A stretch of 64,000 nucleotides of DNA from Cherax quadricarinatus (GCF_038502225.1 NC_091298.1:36994344-37058343), one strand, 5' to 3'. Counted from the stretch's first letter, positions 12,356-23,630 are shown. The notes: a model not told the origin generated them from the sequence alone. Translations and numbers: made by a program.

Positions 12356-12739
12356 CTAACCTAGCCTAACCTAACCTAACTTATCCTAACCTAACCTAAC
12401 CTAACCTAACCTAACCTAACTTATCCTAACCTAGCCTAACCTAACCTAACCTAACCTTACCTAACTTATCCTAACCTAACCTAGCCTAACCTAACCTAAC
12501 TTAACCTAACCTAACCTAACCTAACCGAACCTACCCTAACCTAACCTTACCTAACATAACCTAACCTAGCCTAACCTAACCTAACCTAACTTAACCTAAC
12601 CCAACCTAACCTAACCTAGCCTAGCCTAACCTAACTTAACCTAACCTAACCTAACCTAACCTACCCTAACCTAACCTAACCTAACCTATCTTAACCTTAC
12701 CTAACCTAACCTAGCCGAACCTATCCTAACCTAACCTAA
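12356..12739 (-). repeat. Interstitial telomere-type (CCTAA)n array, block 1 of left arm
   Basis: About 380 bp of CCTAA units, the complement of TTAGG, with scattered variants (CCTAG, TTATC, CCGAA). TTAGG is the canonical arthropod telomere unit. The degeneracy shows an old internal array rather than an active chromosome end. TTAGG reads on the minus strand here, pointing away from the palindrome centre. Confidence 0.93.
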
Positions 12740-13083
12740 AATATATTGGAACACCCCCAAAACACTATTTGAGTACTCCAGAATTACTTTGAACGACTCC
12801 ATTTTTGGATATTTCCAAATTAGTTTTGAAAACTTTATCGTAAAATCGAACATTATTTTCTTGTTGGTAAAACACACTCAATGGTAGAAATATTTACTCG
12901 ATTTCCGAATAGAAGCACTATCCTCGCTCTGAGAGACTCATTGTGGGTCACCCCAACACATGGCGTAATGCGGTTCACACCCAAGGTAGAACATAACACC
13001 TGCGTCAACTCAGGACAGACAGGCGCCATGAAATGCGGGTAACATCCAAGGTAGAAAATCATCTCTTTCCAGACCAACTGTCT
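12740..13083. other. Unique segment between telomere-type arrays, left arm
   Basis: About 340 bp separating the two CCTAA blocks. It begins with the minisatellite-like gagtactcc module and then becomes unique. A 74-codon open frame lies on the minus strand (12,853-13,077) and is mirrored in the other arm. It has no recognisable domain and I do not call it a gene. Confidence 0.6.
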
Positions 13084-13596
13084 ATCCTAACCTAACCTAA
13101 CCTAACCTAACCTAATTCCTAACCTAACCTAACCTCACCTAACCGAACCTAACCTAACTCCATCAATCACCTCTATCCTAACCTAACCTAACCTAACCCA
13201 ACCTAACTCCATCAAACACCTCTATCCTAACCTAACCTAACCTATCCTAACCTAACCTAACTCCATCAAACACCTCGAATACTACCTAACTTAACCTAAC
13301 CTAACCTTACCTAACCTACCGAACCTAACCTAACCTAACCTAACCTATCCTAACCTGTCCTAACCTAACCTAACCTATCCTAACCTAACCTAACCTAACC
13401 TAACCTAACTTATCCTAAGCTAACCTAACCTAACTTATCCTAACCTAACCTAACCTAACCTAACCTAACCTAAAATAACGAACCTAACCTAACTTATCCT
13501 AATCTAATCTAACCTATCCTAACTTATCCTAACCTAACCTAACTTATCCTAACCTAACCTAACCTAAAATAACCTAACCTAACTTATCCTAACCTA
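13084..13596 (-). repeat. Interstitial telomere-type (CCTAA)n array, block 2 of left arm
   Basis: About 510 bp of CCTAA units, interrupted three times by a short TCCATCAAACACCTC-type insert (near 13,165, 13,208 and 13,262) and rich in TTATCCTAA variants. The recurring insert shows that the array expanded after being invaded by that sequence. Confidence 0.93.
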
Positions 13597-15060
13597 CTCA
13601 CTTTACTTTGAACACCTTCAAAACACTCTCATACATCATTTGAGACCCCCTTTTCTCAATATCTCTCATCCACAACCTTTATCATCTCACTACAGAACAA
13701 CCCCAAGATTACTTCGAACACTCTCATAAAGCATTTGAGTACTCACATAAACACTTTTGAACATTTCCAAACAACACTGAAGCACTTCCAAAATATCATT
13801 TTGATTACTCCCAAATAAGATTTGACAGCTCTAATTTATCTACACTTACACATTTCATTAAATTACATCTCATCCCCCCAAACTCCCCCCTCATTCTCCA
13901 GACTTTACAACATTAGCACAAAAAAAACTAACTCATACACTTATGACATGAGTCATTACCATATCTAACACACTGACTAACTTTGAACCAACTCTGAACA
14001 CCACTGATCTTCTTCAAAAAATGCTCTGCACATCATTTGAACACCTTCAAAAAAACACCATCAAACACCTCCGAATACTCCCAAAAAACACTACTGATTA
14101 CTACCAAATCACCACTGAATACTACCAATCACCGTCAAAATCACCAGAAACTAAGTTTAACATCACCATCTAACATCCTTTTTATAGAAATCCCCTCAAA
14201 TCACTATAACCAAGAACTCCCTCCCCATTTGGCGCATGAAAAAAAAAAAAACATGAACACAAACCTAATACGCAAACACTTAGTACATGATCACCATCAA
14301 CTGAAAACATATCTTGTACACACACATAATATAAGACAATCACCAACTACAATCACCCATGTTCACTTACCTCAAAATCACTAATATCACAGAAAACAAT
14401 CATTTTTATAAACATTTCACACACACACAAAAAAAAAAAAAATCATATTTGACAATATCTAAGCGCACTCACCTCACTACCACCAACACACGATGTCTCA
14501 CCTCACAGGACCGACGAGCTCACCTCCAGTGACGTCACACTCCCATTGTGTTACTTGGTGGTTGGTAACATCACACCTAACCCCTCCTTGTTTCAACCTG
14601 TTGTACCCTACATTATCTAAGAACACTATATCCAAGACGATTACCAGATTTTATGATCCCCAACATCAAGATCACAGAAAACACACATTTTTATAATTAT
14701 TCACACAAAAATCACGATCACCAATTCCATATCATGTTTACCGTCATCTATCAACACTAATCACCAAGATCACCAAAAAATCTAAGATCATGCATCTCAA
14801 AACTACTATGATCACTGAAAACACTTATTTTTTAAACATTCGCACAAAAATAAGCCATACACAAAAATACCACAACACTTCCACCAACATCTATAACATA
14901 ACATGAGCACTATAACATATCACTATCACAAAAAAAATAATACACAGACACCCACATATTATACATTTCAATTGCAAATTTAAGACATGAGACATACACA
15001 CCAAATCTAAGACATTCACCTCCAACTAAGACATACACATCACCCTTAAAACTTCCTTAT
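13597..15060. other. AT-rich inner segment of left arm, no gene
   Basis: AT-rich DNA with minisatellite fragments at its outer side and A-runs near 14,240 and 14,430. Open frames of 115 and 67 codons (14,037-14,384 and 14,493-14,696) have mirror images in the right arm and no recognisable domain. I see no RNA gene. Confidence 0.55.
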
Positions 15061-15121
15061 TCCGTATATCTCCTAGAGTTGTTTTAACCCCGACGGATCC
15101 ACCACGACGTAGGAGCCAGAG

Positions 15122-15151
15122 TGTAGTATGGTGTTGGAGTGGTGATGGTTC
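15122..15151. other. 30-bp palindrome spacer
   Basis: The only non-mirrored sequence at the palindrome centre, G/T-rich, lying between GGAGCCAGAG and its complement CTCTGGCTCC. The loop is short enough for hairpin or cruciform formation by the arms. Confidence 0.93.
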
Positions 15152-16676
15152 CTCTGGCTCCTACGTCGTGATGGATCCGTCGGGGTTAAAACAGCTCTAG
15201 GAGATATACGGAATAAGGAAGTTTTAAGGGTGATGTGTATGTCTTAGTTGGAGGTGAATGTCTTAGATTTGGTGTGTATGTCTCATGTCTTAAATTTGCA
15301 ATTGAAATGTATAATATGTGGGTGTCTGTGTATTATTTTTTTTGTGATAGTGATATGTTATAGTGCTCATGTTATGTTATAGATGTTGGTGGAAGTGTTG
15401 TGGTATTTTTGTGTATGGCTTATTTTTGTGCGAATGTTTAAAAAATAAGTGTTTTCAGTGATCATAGTAGTTTTGAGATGCATGATCTTAGATTTTTTGG
15501 TGATCTTGGTGATTAGTGTTGATAGATGACGGTAAACATGATATGGAATTGGTGATCGTGATTTTTGTGTGAATAATTATAAAAATGTGTGTTTTCTGTG
15601 ATCTTGATGTTGGGGATCATAAAATCTGGTAATCGTCTTGGATATAGTGTTCTTAGATAATGTAGGGTACAACAGGTTGAAACAAGGAGGGGTTAGGTGT
15701 GATGTTACCAACCACCAAGTAACACAATGGGAGTGTGACGTCACTGGAGGTGAGCTCGTCGGTCCTGTGAGGTGAGACATCGTGTGTTGGTGGTAGTGAG
15801 GTGAGTGCGCTTAGATATTGTCAAATATGATTTTTTTTTTTTTTGTGTGTGTGTGAAATGTTTATAAAAATGATTGTTTTCTGTGATATTAGTGATTTTG
15901 AGGTAAGTGAACATGGGTGATTGTAGTTGGTGATTGTCTTATATTATGTGTGTGTACAAGATATGTTTTCAGTTGATGGTGATCATGTACTAAGTGTTTG
16001 CGTATTAGGTTTGTGTTCATGTTTTTTTTTTTTTCATGCGCCAAATGGGGAGGGAGTTCTTGGTTATAGTGATTTGAGGGGATTTCTATAAAAAGGATGT
16101 TAGATGGTGATGTTAAACTTAGTTTCTGGTGATTTTGACGGTGATTGGTAGTATTCAGTGGTGATTTGGTAGTAATCAGTAGTGTTTTTTGGGAGTATTC
16201 GGAGGTGTTTGATGGTGTTTTTTTGAAGGTGTTCAAATGATGTGCAGAGCATTTTTTGAAGAAGATCAGTGGTGTTCAGAGTTGGTTCAAAGTTAGTCAG
16301 TGTGTTAGATATGGTAATGACTCATGTCATAAGTGTATGAGTTAGTTTTTTTTGTGCTAATGTTGTAAAGTCTGGAGAATGAGGGGGGAGTTTGGGGGGA
16401 TGAGATGTAATTTAATGAAATGTGTAAGTGTAGATAAATTAGAGCTGTCAAATCTTATTTGGGAGTAATCAAAATGATATTTTGGAAGTGCTTCAGTGTT
16501 GTTTGGAAATGTTCAAAAGTGTTTATGTGAGTACTCAAATGCTTTATGAGAGTGTTCGAAGTAATCTTGGGGTTGTTCTGTAGTGAGATGATAAAGGTTG
16601 TGGATGAGAGATATTGAGAAAAGGGGGTCTCAAATGATGTATGAGAGTGTTTTGAAGGTGTTCAAAGTAAAGTGAG

Positions 16677-17190
16677 TAGGTTAGGATAAGTTAGGTTAGG
16701 TTATTTTAGGTTAGGTTAGGTTAGGATAAGTTAGGTTAGGTTAGGATAAGTTAGGATAGGTTAGATTAGATTAGGATAAGTTAGGTTAGGTTCGTTATTT
16801 TAGGTTAGGTTAGGTTAGGTTAGGTTAGGTTAGGATAAGTTAGGTTAGGTTAGCTTAGGATAAGTTAGGTTAGGTTAGGTTAGGTTAGGTTAGGATAGGT
16901 TAGGTTAGGTTAGGACAGGTTAGGATAGGTTAGGTTAGGTTAGGTTAGGTTCGGTAGGTTAGGTAAGGTTAGGTTAGGTTAAGTTAGGTAGTATTCGAGG
17001 TGTTTGATGGAGTTAGGTTAGGTTAGGATAGGTTAGGTTAGGTTAGGATAGAGGTGTTTGATGGAGTTAGGTTGGGTTAGGTTAGGTTAGGTTAGGATAG
17101 AGGTGATTGATGGAGTTAGGTTAGGTTCGGTTAGGTGAGGTTAGGTTAGGTTAGGAATTAGGTTAGGTTAGGTTAGGTTAGGTTAGGATA
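16677..17190 (+). repeat. Interstitial telomere-type (TTAGG)n array, right arm inner block
   Basis: Mirror of 13,084-13,596, now reading TTAGG on the plus strand. It carries the same GGTGTTTGATGGAG-type inserts and TTAGGATAAG variants. The array points rightward, away from the palindrome centre. Confidence 0.93.
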
Positions 17191-17533
17191 GACAGTTGGT
17201 CTGGAAAGAGATGATTTTCTACCTTGGATGTTACCCGCATTTCATGGCGCCTGTCTGTCCTGAGTTGACGCAGGTGTTATGTTCTACCTTGGGTGTGAAC
17301 CGCATTACGCCATGTGTTGGGGTGACCCACAATGAGTCTCTCAGAGCGAGGATAGTGCTTCTATTCGGAAATCGAGTAAATATTTCTACCATTGAGTGTG
17401 TTTTACCAACAAGAAAATAATGTTCGATTTTACGATAAAGTTTTCAAAACTAATTTGGAAATATCCAAAAATGGAGTCGTTCAAAGTAATTCTGGAGTAC
17501 TCAAATAGTGTTTTGGGGGTGTTCCAATATATT

Positions 17534-17919
17534 TTAGGTTAGGTTAGGATAGGTTCGGCTAGGTTAGGTTAGGTAAGGTTAAGATAGGTTAGGTTAGGTT
17601 AGGTTAGGGTAGGTTAGGTTAGGTTAGGTTAGGTTAAGTTAGGTTAGGCTAGGCTAGGTTAGGTTAGGTTGGGTTAGGTTAAGTTAGGTTAGGTTAGGTT
17701 AGGCTAGGTTAGGTTATGTTAGGTAAGGTTAGGTTAGGGTAGGTTCGGTTAGGTTAGGTTAGGTTAGGTTAAGTTAGGTTAGGTTAGGCTAGGTTAGGTT
17801 AGGATAAGTTAGGTAAGGTTAGGTTAGGTTAGGTTAGGCTAGGTTAGGATAAGTTAGGTTAGGTTAGGTTAGGTTAGGTTAGGTTAGGATAAGTTAGGTT
17901 AGGTTAGGCTAGGTTAGGG
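17534..17919 (+). repeat. Interstitial telomere-type (TTAGG)n array, right arm outer block
   Basis: Mirror of 12,356-12,739. TTAGG on the plus strand with AGGCT, AAGTT and TCGGT variants, ending at a (TG)n tract. The unique segment mirrored from 12,740-13,083 lies between it and the inner block. Confidence 0.93.
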
Positions 17920-17925
17920 ATGTGT

Positions 17926-17955
<30 letters not shown>

Positions 17956-17956
<1 letters not shown>

Positions 17957-20900
17957 GGATGTGGGATGTGGGTGTTGTGGGATGTGGGTGTTGTTGTCGA
18001 ACTAGAGATACCGAAAAGACGTTATAAGTGGGTTGTTTTTGTGACTTTTTCTGATGTAGTGTGCCCCCTTATTAACTTTAATGAACTAAAAGGGTTAAAA
18101 CGAGAAAAAAATGGGAGGTGTGGGTGTTGTGACTTTCTGATGAAATTAGATAAAACGAGAAAAAATTGTGGGTGTTGTGGGTTGTGGGTGTTGTGGGATG
18201 TGGGTGTTGATCTAAGTTTATGGTGATTTTGGTGGTGTTTTGAGTGTATTCAGTGGTGTTTTAGTATTCAGTGGTGTATTTGGGAGTACTCAAATGGTGT
18301 TTTTGGAAGTGTTTCAGTGTTGTTTGGAAATGTTCAAAGGTGTTCAAAGGTGTTTTGAGTGTGTTCAAATGTTGTTTTTTTTGAAGGTGATCAAGGGTGT
18401 TCAAGGGTGATTTGAAGGCGTTCAAAGGTGTTTTGAGGTTATTCAAAGGTGTTTTGAGTGTGTTCAAATGATTATGAGAGTGTTTTGAATGTGTTCAAAT
18501 GTGTTTTGAAGGTGTTCAAAGGTGTTTTTGAAGGTGTTGAAGGGTGTTTTGAGTGTGTTCAAGGGTGTTTGAAGGTGATGAAGAGTGTTTTGATTGAATT
18601 CAGCGGTGTTTTAGTAGTAATCAGTGGTGTAATTGGGAGTACTCAAATTGTGTTTTTTGGAAGTGTTTCAGTGTTGATTGGAAATGTTCAAAGGTGTTTT
18701 TGAAAGTGTTCAAGAGTGTTTTGAAGGTGTTCAAGGGTGTTTGAAGGTGTTGAAGGGTGTTTTGATTGAATTCAGCGGTGTTTTAGTAGTAATCAGTGGT
18801 GTAATTGGGAGTACTCAAATAGTGTTTTGGAAATGTTCATGGGTGTTCTGGGATGTGGGTGTTGTGGGTGTTGTTGTCGAACTAGAGATACCGAAAAAAA
18901 AATGTTATAAGTGGGTTGTTGTTGGGACTTTTTCTGATGAAATTAGATAAAACGAGAAAAAATTGTGGGTGTTGTGGGTTGTGGGTGTTGTGGGATGTGG
19001 GTGTTGATCTTAGTTTATGGTGATTTTGGTGGTGTTTTGAGTGTATTCAGTGGTGTTTTAGTATTCAGTGGTGTATTTGGGAGTACTCAAATGGTGTTTT
19101 TGGAAGTGTTTCAGTGTTGTTTGGAAATGTTCAAAGGTGTTCAAAGGTGTTTTGAGTGTGTTCAAATGTTGTTTTTTGAAGGTGATCAAGGGTGTTCAAG
19201 GGTGTTTTGAAGGTGTTCAAAGGTGTTCAAAAGGTGTTTTGAGTGTGTTCAAATGATTATGAGAGTGTTTTGAATGTGTTCAAAGGTGTTTTGAAGGTGT
19301 TCAAAGGTGTTTTGAAGGTGTTGAAGGGTGTTTTGAGTGTGTTCAAGGGTGTTTGAAGGTGATGAAGGGTGTTTTGATTGAATTCAGCGGTGTTTTAGTA
19401 GTAATCAGTGGTGTAATTGGGAGTACTCAAATAGTGTTTTGGAAATGTTCAAAGGTGTTCAAAGGTGTTTTGAAGGTGTTGAAGGGTGTTTTGATTGAAT
19501 TCAGCGGTGTTTTAGTAGTATTCAGTGGTGTAATTGGGAGTACTCAAATTGTGTTTTTTGGAAGTGTTCAAAGGTGTTTTGAGTGTGTTCAAATGTTGTT
19601 TTTTTTTGAAGGTGATCAAGGGTGTTCAAGGGTGTTTTGAAGGTGTTCAAAGGTGTTTTGAGGTTATTCAAAGGTGTTTTGAGTGTGTTCAAATGATTAT
19701 GAGAGTGTTTTTTGGAAATGTTCAAAGGTGTTCAAAGGTGTTTTGAAGGTGTTGAAGGGTGTTTTGATTGAATTCATCGGTGTTTTAGTAGTATTCAGTG
19801 GTGTAATTGGGAGTACTCAAATAGTGTTTTGGAAATGTTCAAAGGTGTTTTTGAAGGTGTTCAAGAGTGTTTTGAAGGTGTTCAAGGGTGTTTGAAGGTG
19901 TTGAAGGGTGTTTTGATTGAATTCAGCGGTGTTTTAGTAGTAATCAGTGGTGTAATTGGGAGTACTCAAATTGTGTTTTTTGGAAGTGTTTCAGTGTTGT
20001 TTGGAAATGTTCAAAGGTGTTCAAAGGTGTTTTGAGTGTGTTCAAATGTTGTTTTTTGAAGGTGATCAAGGGTGTTCAAGGGTGTTTTGAAGGTGTTCAA
20101 AGGTGTTTTTTGAAGGTGTACAAATGATTATGAGAGTGTTTTTGGGGGTGTTCAAAGTAAAGTGTTTGAGTTAGTTTTTGTGACTTTTTTTTTTTTCTGA
20201 TGTATTGTGTCCCCTTAATAACTTTAATGAACTAAAAGGGTAAAAACGAGAAAATGCCTAGTCTGGAGACTGAGGGATGAGTTGTAATTTAATGAAAGTG
20301 CAGATAAATTAGAGATGTAAAATCTTATTTGGGAGTACTCAAATAGTGTTTTGGAAATGTTCAAAGGTGTTTTGAGTGTGTTCAAATGTTGTTTTTGAAG
20401 GTGTTCAAGGGTGTTTTGAAGGTGTTCAAGGGTGTTTTGAAGGTGTTCAAAGGTGTTTTGAAGGTGTTCAAAGGTGTTTATGTGAGTATTCAAATGATTA
20501 TGAGAGTGTTTTGGGGGTGTTCAAAGTAAAGTGTTTGAGTTAGTTTTTGTGACTTTTTTTCTGATGTATTGTGTCCCCTTAATAACTTTAATGAACTAAA
20601 AGGGTTAAAACGAGAAAAATTGTGGGTGTTGTGGGGTGTGTGTGTGCGTGTGTGTTAGGTGTCATAGAGTTTTTTTTTTTTTTTGTGAAAATCTTGGTTA
20701 CAGTGATGACATTAGTTAAAACGAGTAAAATTTGTTGGTAATTGATGAGGGTAGTGTAGTCGAATTAGAGTTACCGAAAAAAGATGATATAAGTGGGTTG
20801 TGATGAAATTAGTTTAAAAACGATATTCAAAGGTGTTTTGAAGGTGTTCAAGGGTGTTTATGTGAGTATTCAAAGGTGTTTTTTGAAGGTGTACAAATGA

Positions 20901-21420
20901 TTAAGAGAGTACTTATGAAGGTGTTCAAATGATGTGCAAGAGTACTTATGAAGGTGTTCTGGGAGTATTCAGAGATGATTTGGGGGTGTTCGAATGATGA
21001 TTTTGGAGTATTTCAGTGTTGTTTGGAAATGTATAAAGGTATTTTTTGTGAGTATTCAAATGATTTATGAGAGTGTTTTGAAGATGTTCAAAGTAAAAGT
21101 GCGTATTTAACTTCGTAATATGTAAAATTGTGAGTAGTGAATTTAACGAAAGTGGATGTAAGCGATGTGGTGACTTTCTGATGCATGTGTCCCCTTATTA
21201 ACTTTAATGAACTAAAAGGGTTAAAACGAGAAAAATTGGGGGTTATGAGTGAAAATTGTGAGGTGTTGGTTGGAGTGTGAGGGTTTGGGAGGGTGGGTAA
21301 AAGGGTAGACAAGATTCAACCTGTGTGCGCGGTCATCACGTGACGTCACTACTGACATATCTTGGGGGACCGACCTGATTCAACCTGTGTGCGCGTGACG
21401 TCACTGCCCGCCGAGTAAAC
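17956..21420. repeat. 21-bp-motif minisatellite region, right arm
   Basis: Mirror of 8,750-12,318: GGTGTTTTGAAGGTGTTCAA-type units with the same larger modules (TTAATGAACTAAAAGGG and gagtactcaaat). No gene is supported. Confidence 0.85.
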
Positions 21421-21536
21421 GCTTTTTTTAGTTCATTTAACTTAATGAGGAAACTTTTAGTTCATTTGACTTAATGAGCGGAAACTTTTAGTTCATTTTA
21501 AAATAATAAGGGGAAGATGTTTAGACCTGTAGTAAG

Positions 21537-22258
21537 CATGCCCCCATAGGAGGAGTCTATTTTGAATGCTTACCCCCAGAGGGGGGATTCCAAAAACTTT
21601 GATCCGAGGAATTTCGAAAACCCCATAGGAGGGAATCCAAAAACTTGGTATTATCGAGAAAAATTTGAGGTTGGGGGGTGGGTGAAAGTGGGAGGGGTAA
21701 TCCAAAAATTTGATCCAAGGTGATCATAAGAAATTCAAAACCCCCATAGGGGGGGGAATCCAAAAACTTGTATTATCGAGAAATTTTTGGGATTGGGGGG
21801 GGGGGGGTGAAAGTGGGAGGGGGAACCTTAAAAATTTGATCTGAGGAGATGGAGAATTTCGAAAACCCCCATAGGGGGGAATGCAAAAACTTGTAATATC
21901 GAGAAATTTTGGGATGGGGGTGAAAGTGGGAGGGGTAATCCAAAAATTTGATCCAAGGAGATGGAGAATTTCGAAAACCCCATAGGGGGGATCCAAAAAA
22001 CTTGATCCGAGGAGATGGAGTCATGGTATTGTCGAGAAAATTTGGGGTGAAAGGAGGGGTACCCAAAAAAAACTTGATCCAAGGAGATGGAGAATTTGAT
22101 TTCGAGAAATTGTTTGGGGATGGGGGTGAAAGGAGGGGTACCCAAAAAATTTGATCTGAGGAGATGGAGAATTTCGAAAAACCCCATAGGGGGGAATCCA
22201 AAAACCTTGATCCGAGGAGATGGAGAGCACAAGAAAATGAAATTCAAAAAAAATTCGA
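21537..22258. repeat. CCCCATAGGGG cassette array, right arm
   Basis: Mirror of 7,990-8,710 with small length differences in the G-runs. It shows the same cassettes (TTGATCCGAGGAGATGGAG and the palindromic box). Non-coding. Confidence 0.85.
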
Positions 22259-22281
22259 AAAAAATCGGAAAAAAATTCGAG

Positions 22282-22508
22282 GCGCGGGGGCGATCCGGAT
22301 GACGCTGCAGAAGGCGCAGCAGAAGGCGCGGGCGGGGCTCGCGAAGGGCGCGGGCGGGCGCGCGGGCGGGGCGGGGCGCGCGGGCGGGCGCGCGGGCGGG
22401 GGTCGCGAAGGGCGCGGGCGGGCGCGCGGGCGCGCGGGCGCGCGGGGCGGGGGTCGCGAAGGGGGGGGGGGTCGTGGGGCGGGGGTACTGGTTGGGGGGT
22501 CAAGGGTG
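22282..22508. repeat. Extremely GC-rich block, right arm
   Basis: Mirror of the GC-rich block at 7,741-7,965, GGGCGCGCGGGC-type units. It differs from the left copy mainly in G-run length. Confidence 0.85.
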
Positions 22509-22600
22509 AGGTAGTCTCGAGGGCGAGGTCATGGTCAAAACCGGAAGTAACACCTAGGTGTGAAAAGGTGACCCTCCAGCTGCTGGTCCTAGACCGGATA

Positions 22601-23593
22601 CACAAAAGAATCGCTTATTATCAGTGGAAGGTTTACAATAATTTAATACTAAACAAACACCTAAACCGGAACGTTGATGATATATTGGTTTTCTATCCGA
22701 GACGTCTCAATATCCAGGCCCTTCTCAACAAGATCAATGCAGTTGAACCATCAATAAAGTTTACACTTGAACTCGAAAATGATGGCAAACTTCCTTTCCT
22801 CAACGTTCTACTGTGCAGATCTCCCGACAGTGACAAACTTCTCTTCAAAGTGTATAGAAAACCTACCAACAAGGACGATCTTATACACTTTTATTCACAC
22901 CAAGACACCCGCACTAAGAGAGGAGTCCTCATTGGCTTCTTCTTGAGAGCTCTTCGCATCTCCAGCCCTTGTTTTCTAGAAGAAGAATGCACTTACATAA
23001 CACAAACCCTTACACGTCTTCAGTTCCCATCTTTCTTCATCCGAGATTGCAGACTCAAGGCACAAGTTATCCTCAACAAACCGCCCATGGAACAGCCCCC
23101 TAAGCAGTTCATAGTACTCCCATGTGGTGATGTTGCCACGAATACTCGCCGGGCACTTGCTATGAGTAACATCAACGTTTCCACCATAAACACATCATCT
23201 ATCAAAGACCTCACAACGAAACGCATCCCCACACCTCTAACTTCTACAGCAGGCGTCTACACTATCCCCTGTGGGTTCTGTCCCAAGAAATATGTAGGCG
23301 AGACAGGCAGAGATCTTGCAGTCCGCCTGAATGAGCATCGAAATGCCTCTAACAGAGACGATGTAAGGTACGCCTGTGTCCTCCACAGAGACTCCACAGG
23401 GCATTTGATGAACTGGAATGAGGCACAACTCGTTCTCACCGAACCAGACCTCAGACGCCGACGGTGCCTAGAAGCCTCGCTAATCGCCGTCACCGACACT
23501 ATAGAACGCAACACTGGAAACTACAAAATTTTAAAAACATTGGCATACATGATACTTAAGCAGCACCAACCCAACAACACAGGAGTCACATGA
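22601..23593 (+). CDS. Penelope-like element: RT C-terminal part + GIY-YIG endonuclease, 5'-truncated
   Basis: The frame is open from within the palindrome edge to a TGA at 23,591-23,593. It starts shortly before the RT palm box, which reads NVDDILVFYP; the residue before VDD is normally aromatic, so this Asn is unusual and probably inactivating. The thumb/linker follows (GKLPFLNVLL, KPTNKDDLIHFYSHQ, RGVLIGFFLRALRI). A GIY-YIG nuclease comes next: GVYTIPCGFCPKKYVGETG, then RLNEHRNA and the C-terminal tail. This RT-linker-GIY-YIG order is the hallmark of endonuclease-bearing Penelope-like retroelements, which copy RNA into DNA at nicked sites. All of the RT before the palm is missing: the palindrome edge at 22,598-22,603 cuts the gene. 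There are no stops in the remaining part. Confidence 0.92.
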   Translation, partial: HKRIAYYQWKVYNNLILNKHLNRNVDDILVFYPRRLNIQALLNKINAVEPSIKFTLELENDGKLPFLNVLLCRSPDSDKLLFKVYRKPTNKDDLIHFYSHQDTRTKRGVLIGFFLRALRISSPCFLEEECTYITQTLTRLQFPSFFIRDCRLKAQVILNKPPMEQPPKQFIVLPCGDVATNTRRALAMSNINVSTINTSSIKDLTTKRIPTPLTSTAGVYTIPCGFCPKKYVGETGRDLAVRLNEHRNASNRDDVRYACVLHRDSTGHLMNWNEAQLVLTEPDLRRRRCLEASLIAVTDTIERNTGNYKILKTLAYMILKQHQPNNTGVT

Positions 23594-23630
23594 TTTCATC
23601 GTCTACCCGTCCTCGTCATAGGTAGAGGTT

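Larger units (their letters stand above)
7646..15121. repeat. Left arm of ~15-kb palindrome
   Basis: This stretch is the reverse complement of 15,152-22,603. Paired coordinates sum to 30,273 near the centre, 30,275 at about 12 kb, 30,209-30,210 at 9-10 kb and 30,248 at the outer edge, so the arms differ by only a few indels. Inner arm end: GGAGCCAGAG; outer end: the TCCGGTCTAGG region. Contents from outside in are a GC-rich block, CCCCTATGGGG cassettes, 21-bp-motif minisatellite, TTAGG-type arrays and an AT-rich inner segment. Small open frames occur in mirrored pairs and look non-coding. Confidence 0.97.
15152..22603. repeat. Right arm of ~15-kb palindrome
   Basis: Reverse complement of 7,646-15,121, with the same content in mirrored order. 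Real differences from the left arm exist. The left arm has 66 nt more at about 11.03-11.10 kb. The right arm has about 38 nt more at 21,425-21,470, an additional tandem copy of a TTAGTTCATTT-type unit. A few bases also differ around the GTGACGTCAC motifs near 21,340-21,400. The outer edge falls within a Penelope-like element. Confidence 0.97.

Noticed and set aside
14037..15780. Mirrored 115- and 67-codon frames as a duplicated gene pair
   Set aside because: No domains, AT-rich, and present in both arms only because the DNA is palindromic.
12356..17919. Telomere-to-telomere chromosome fusion
   Set aside because: Fusion would give TTAGG meeting CCTAA head to head; here the arrays face outward and are 3 kb apart.
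17924..18226. Cys/Val-repeat N-terminus protein frame
   Set aside because: Begins in a (TG)n tract and is mirrored on the other arm; repeat translation.
7640..22610. Palindrome as a DNA transposon with 7.5-kb terminal inverted repeats
   Set aside because: No transposase, no target-site duplication, and the flanks belong to two different genes.
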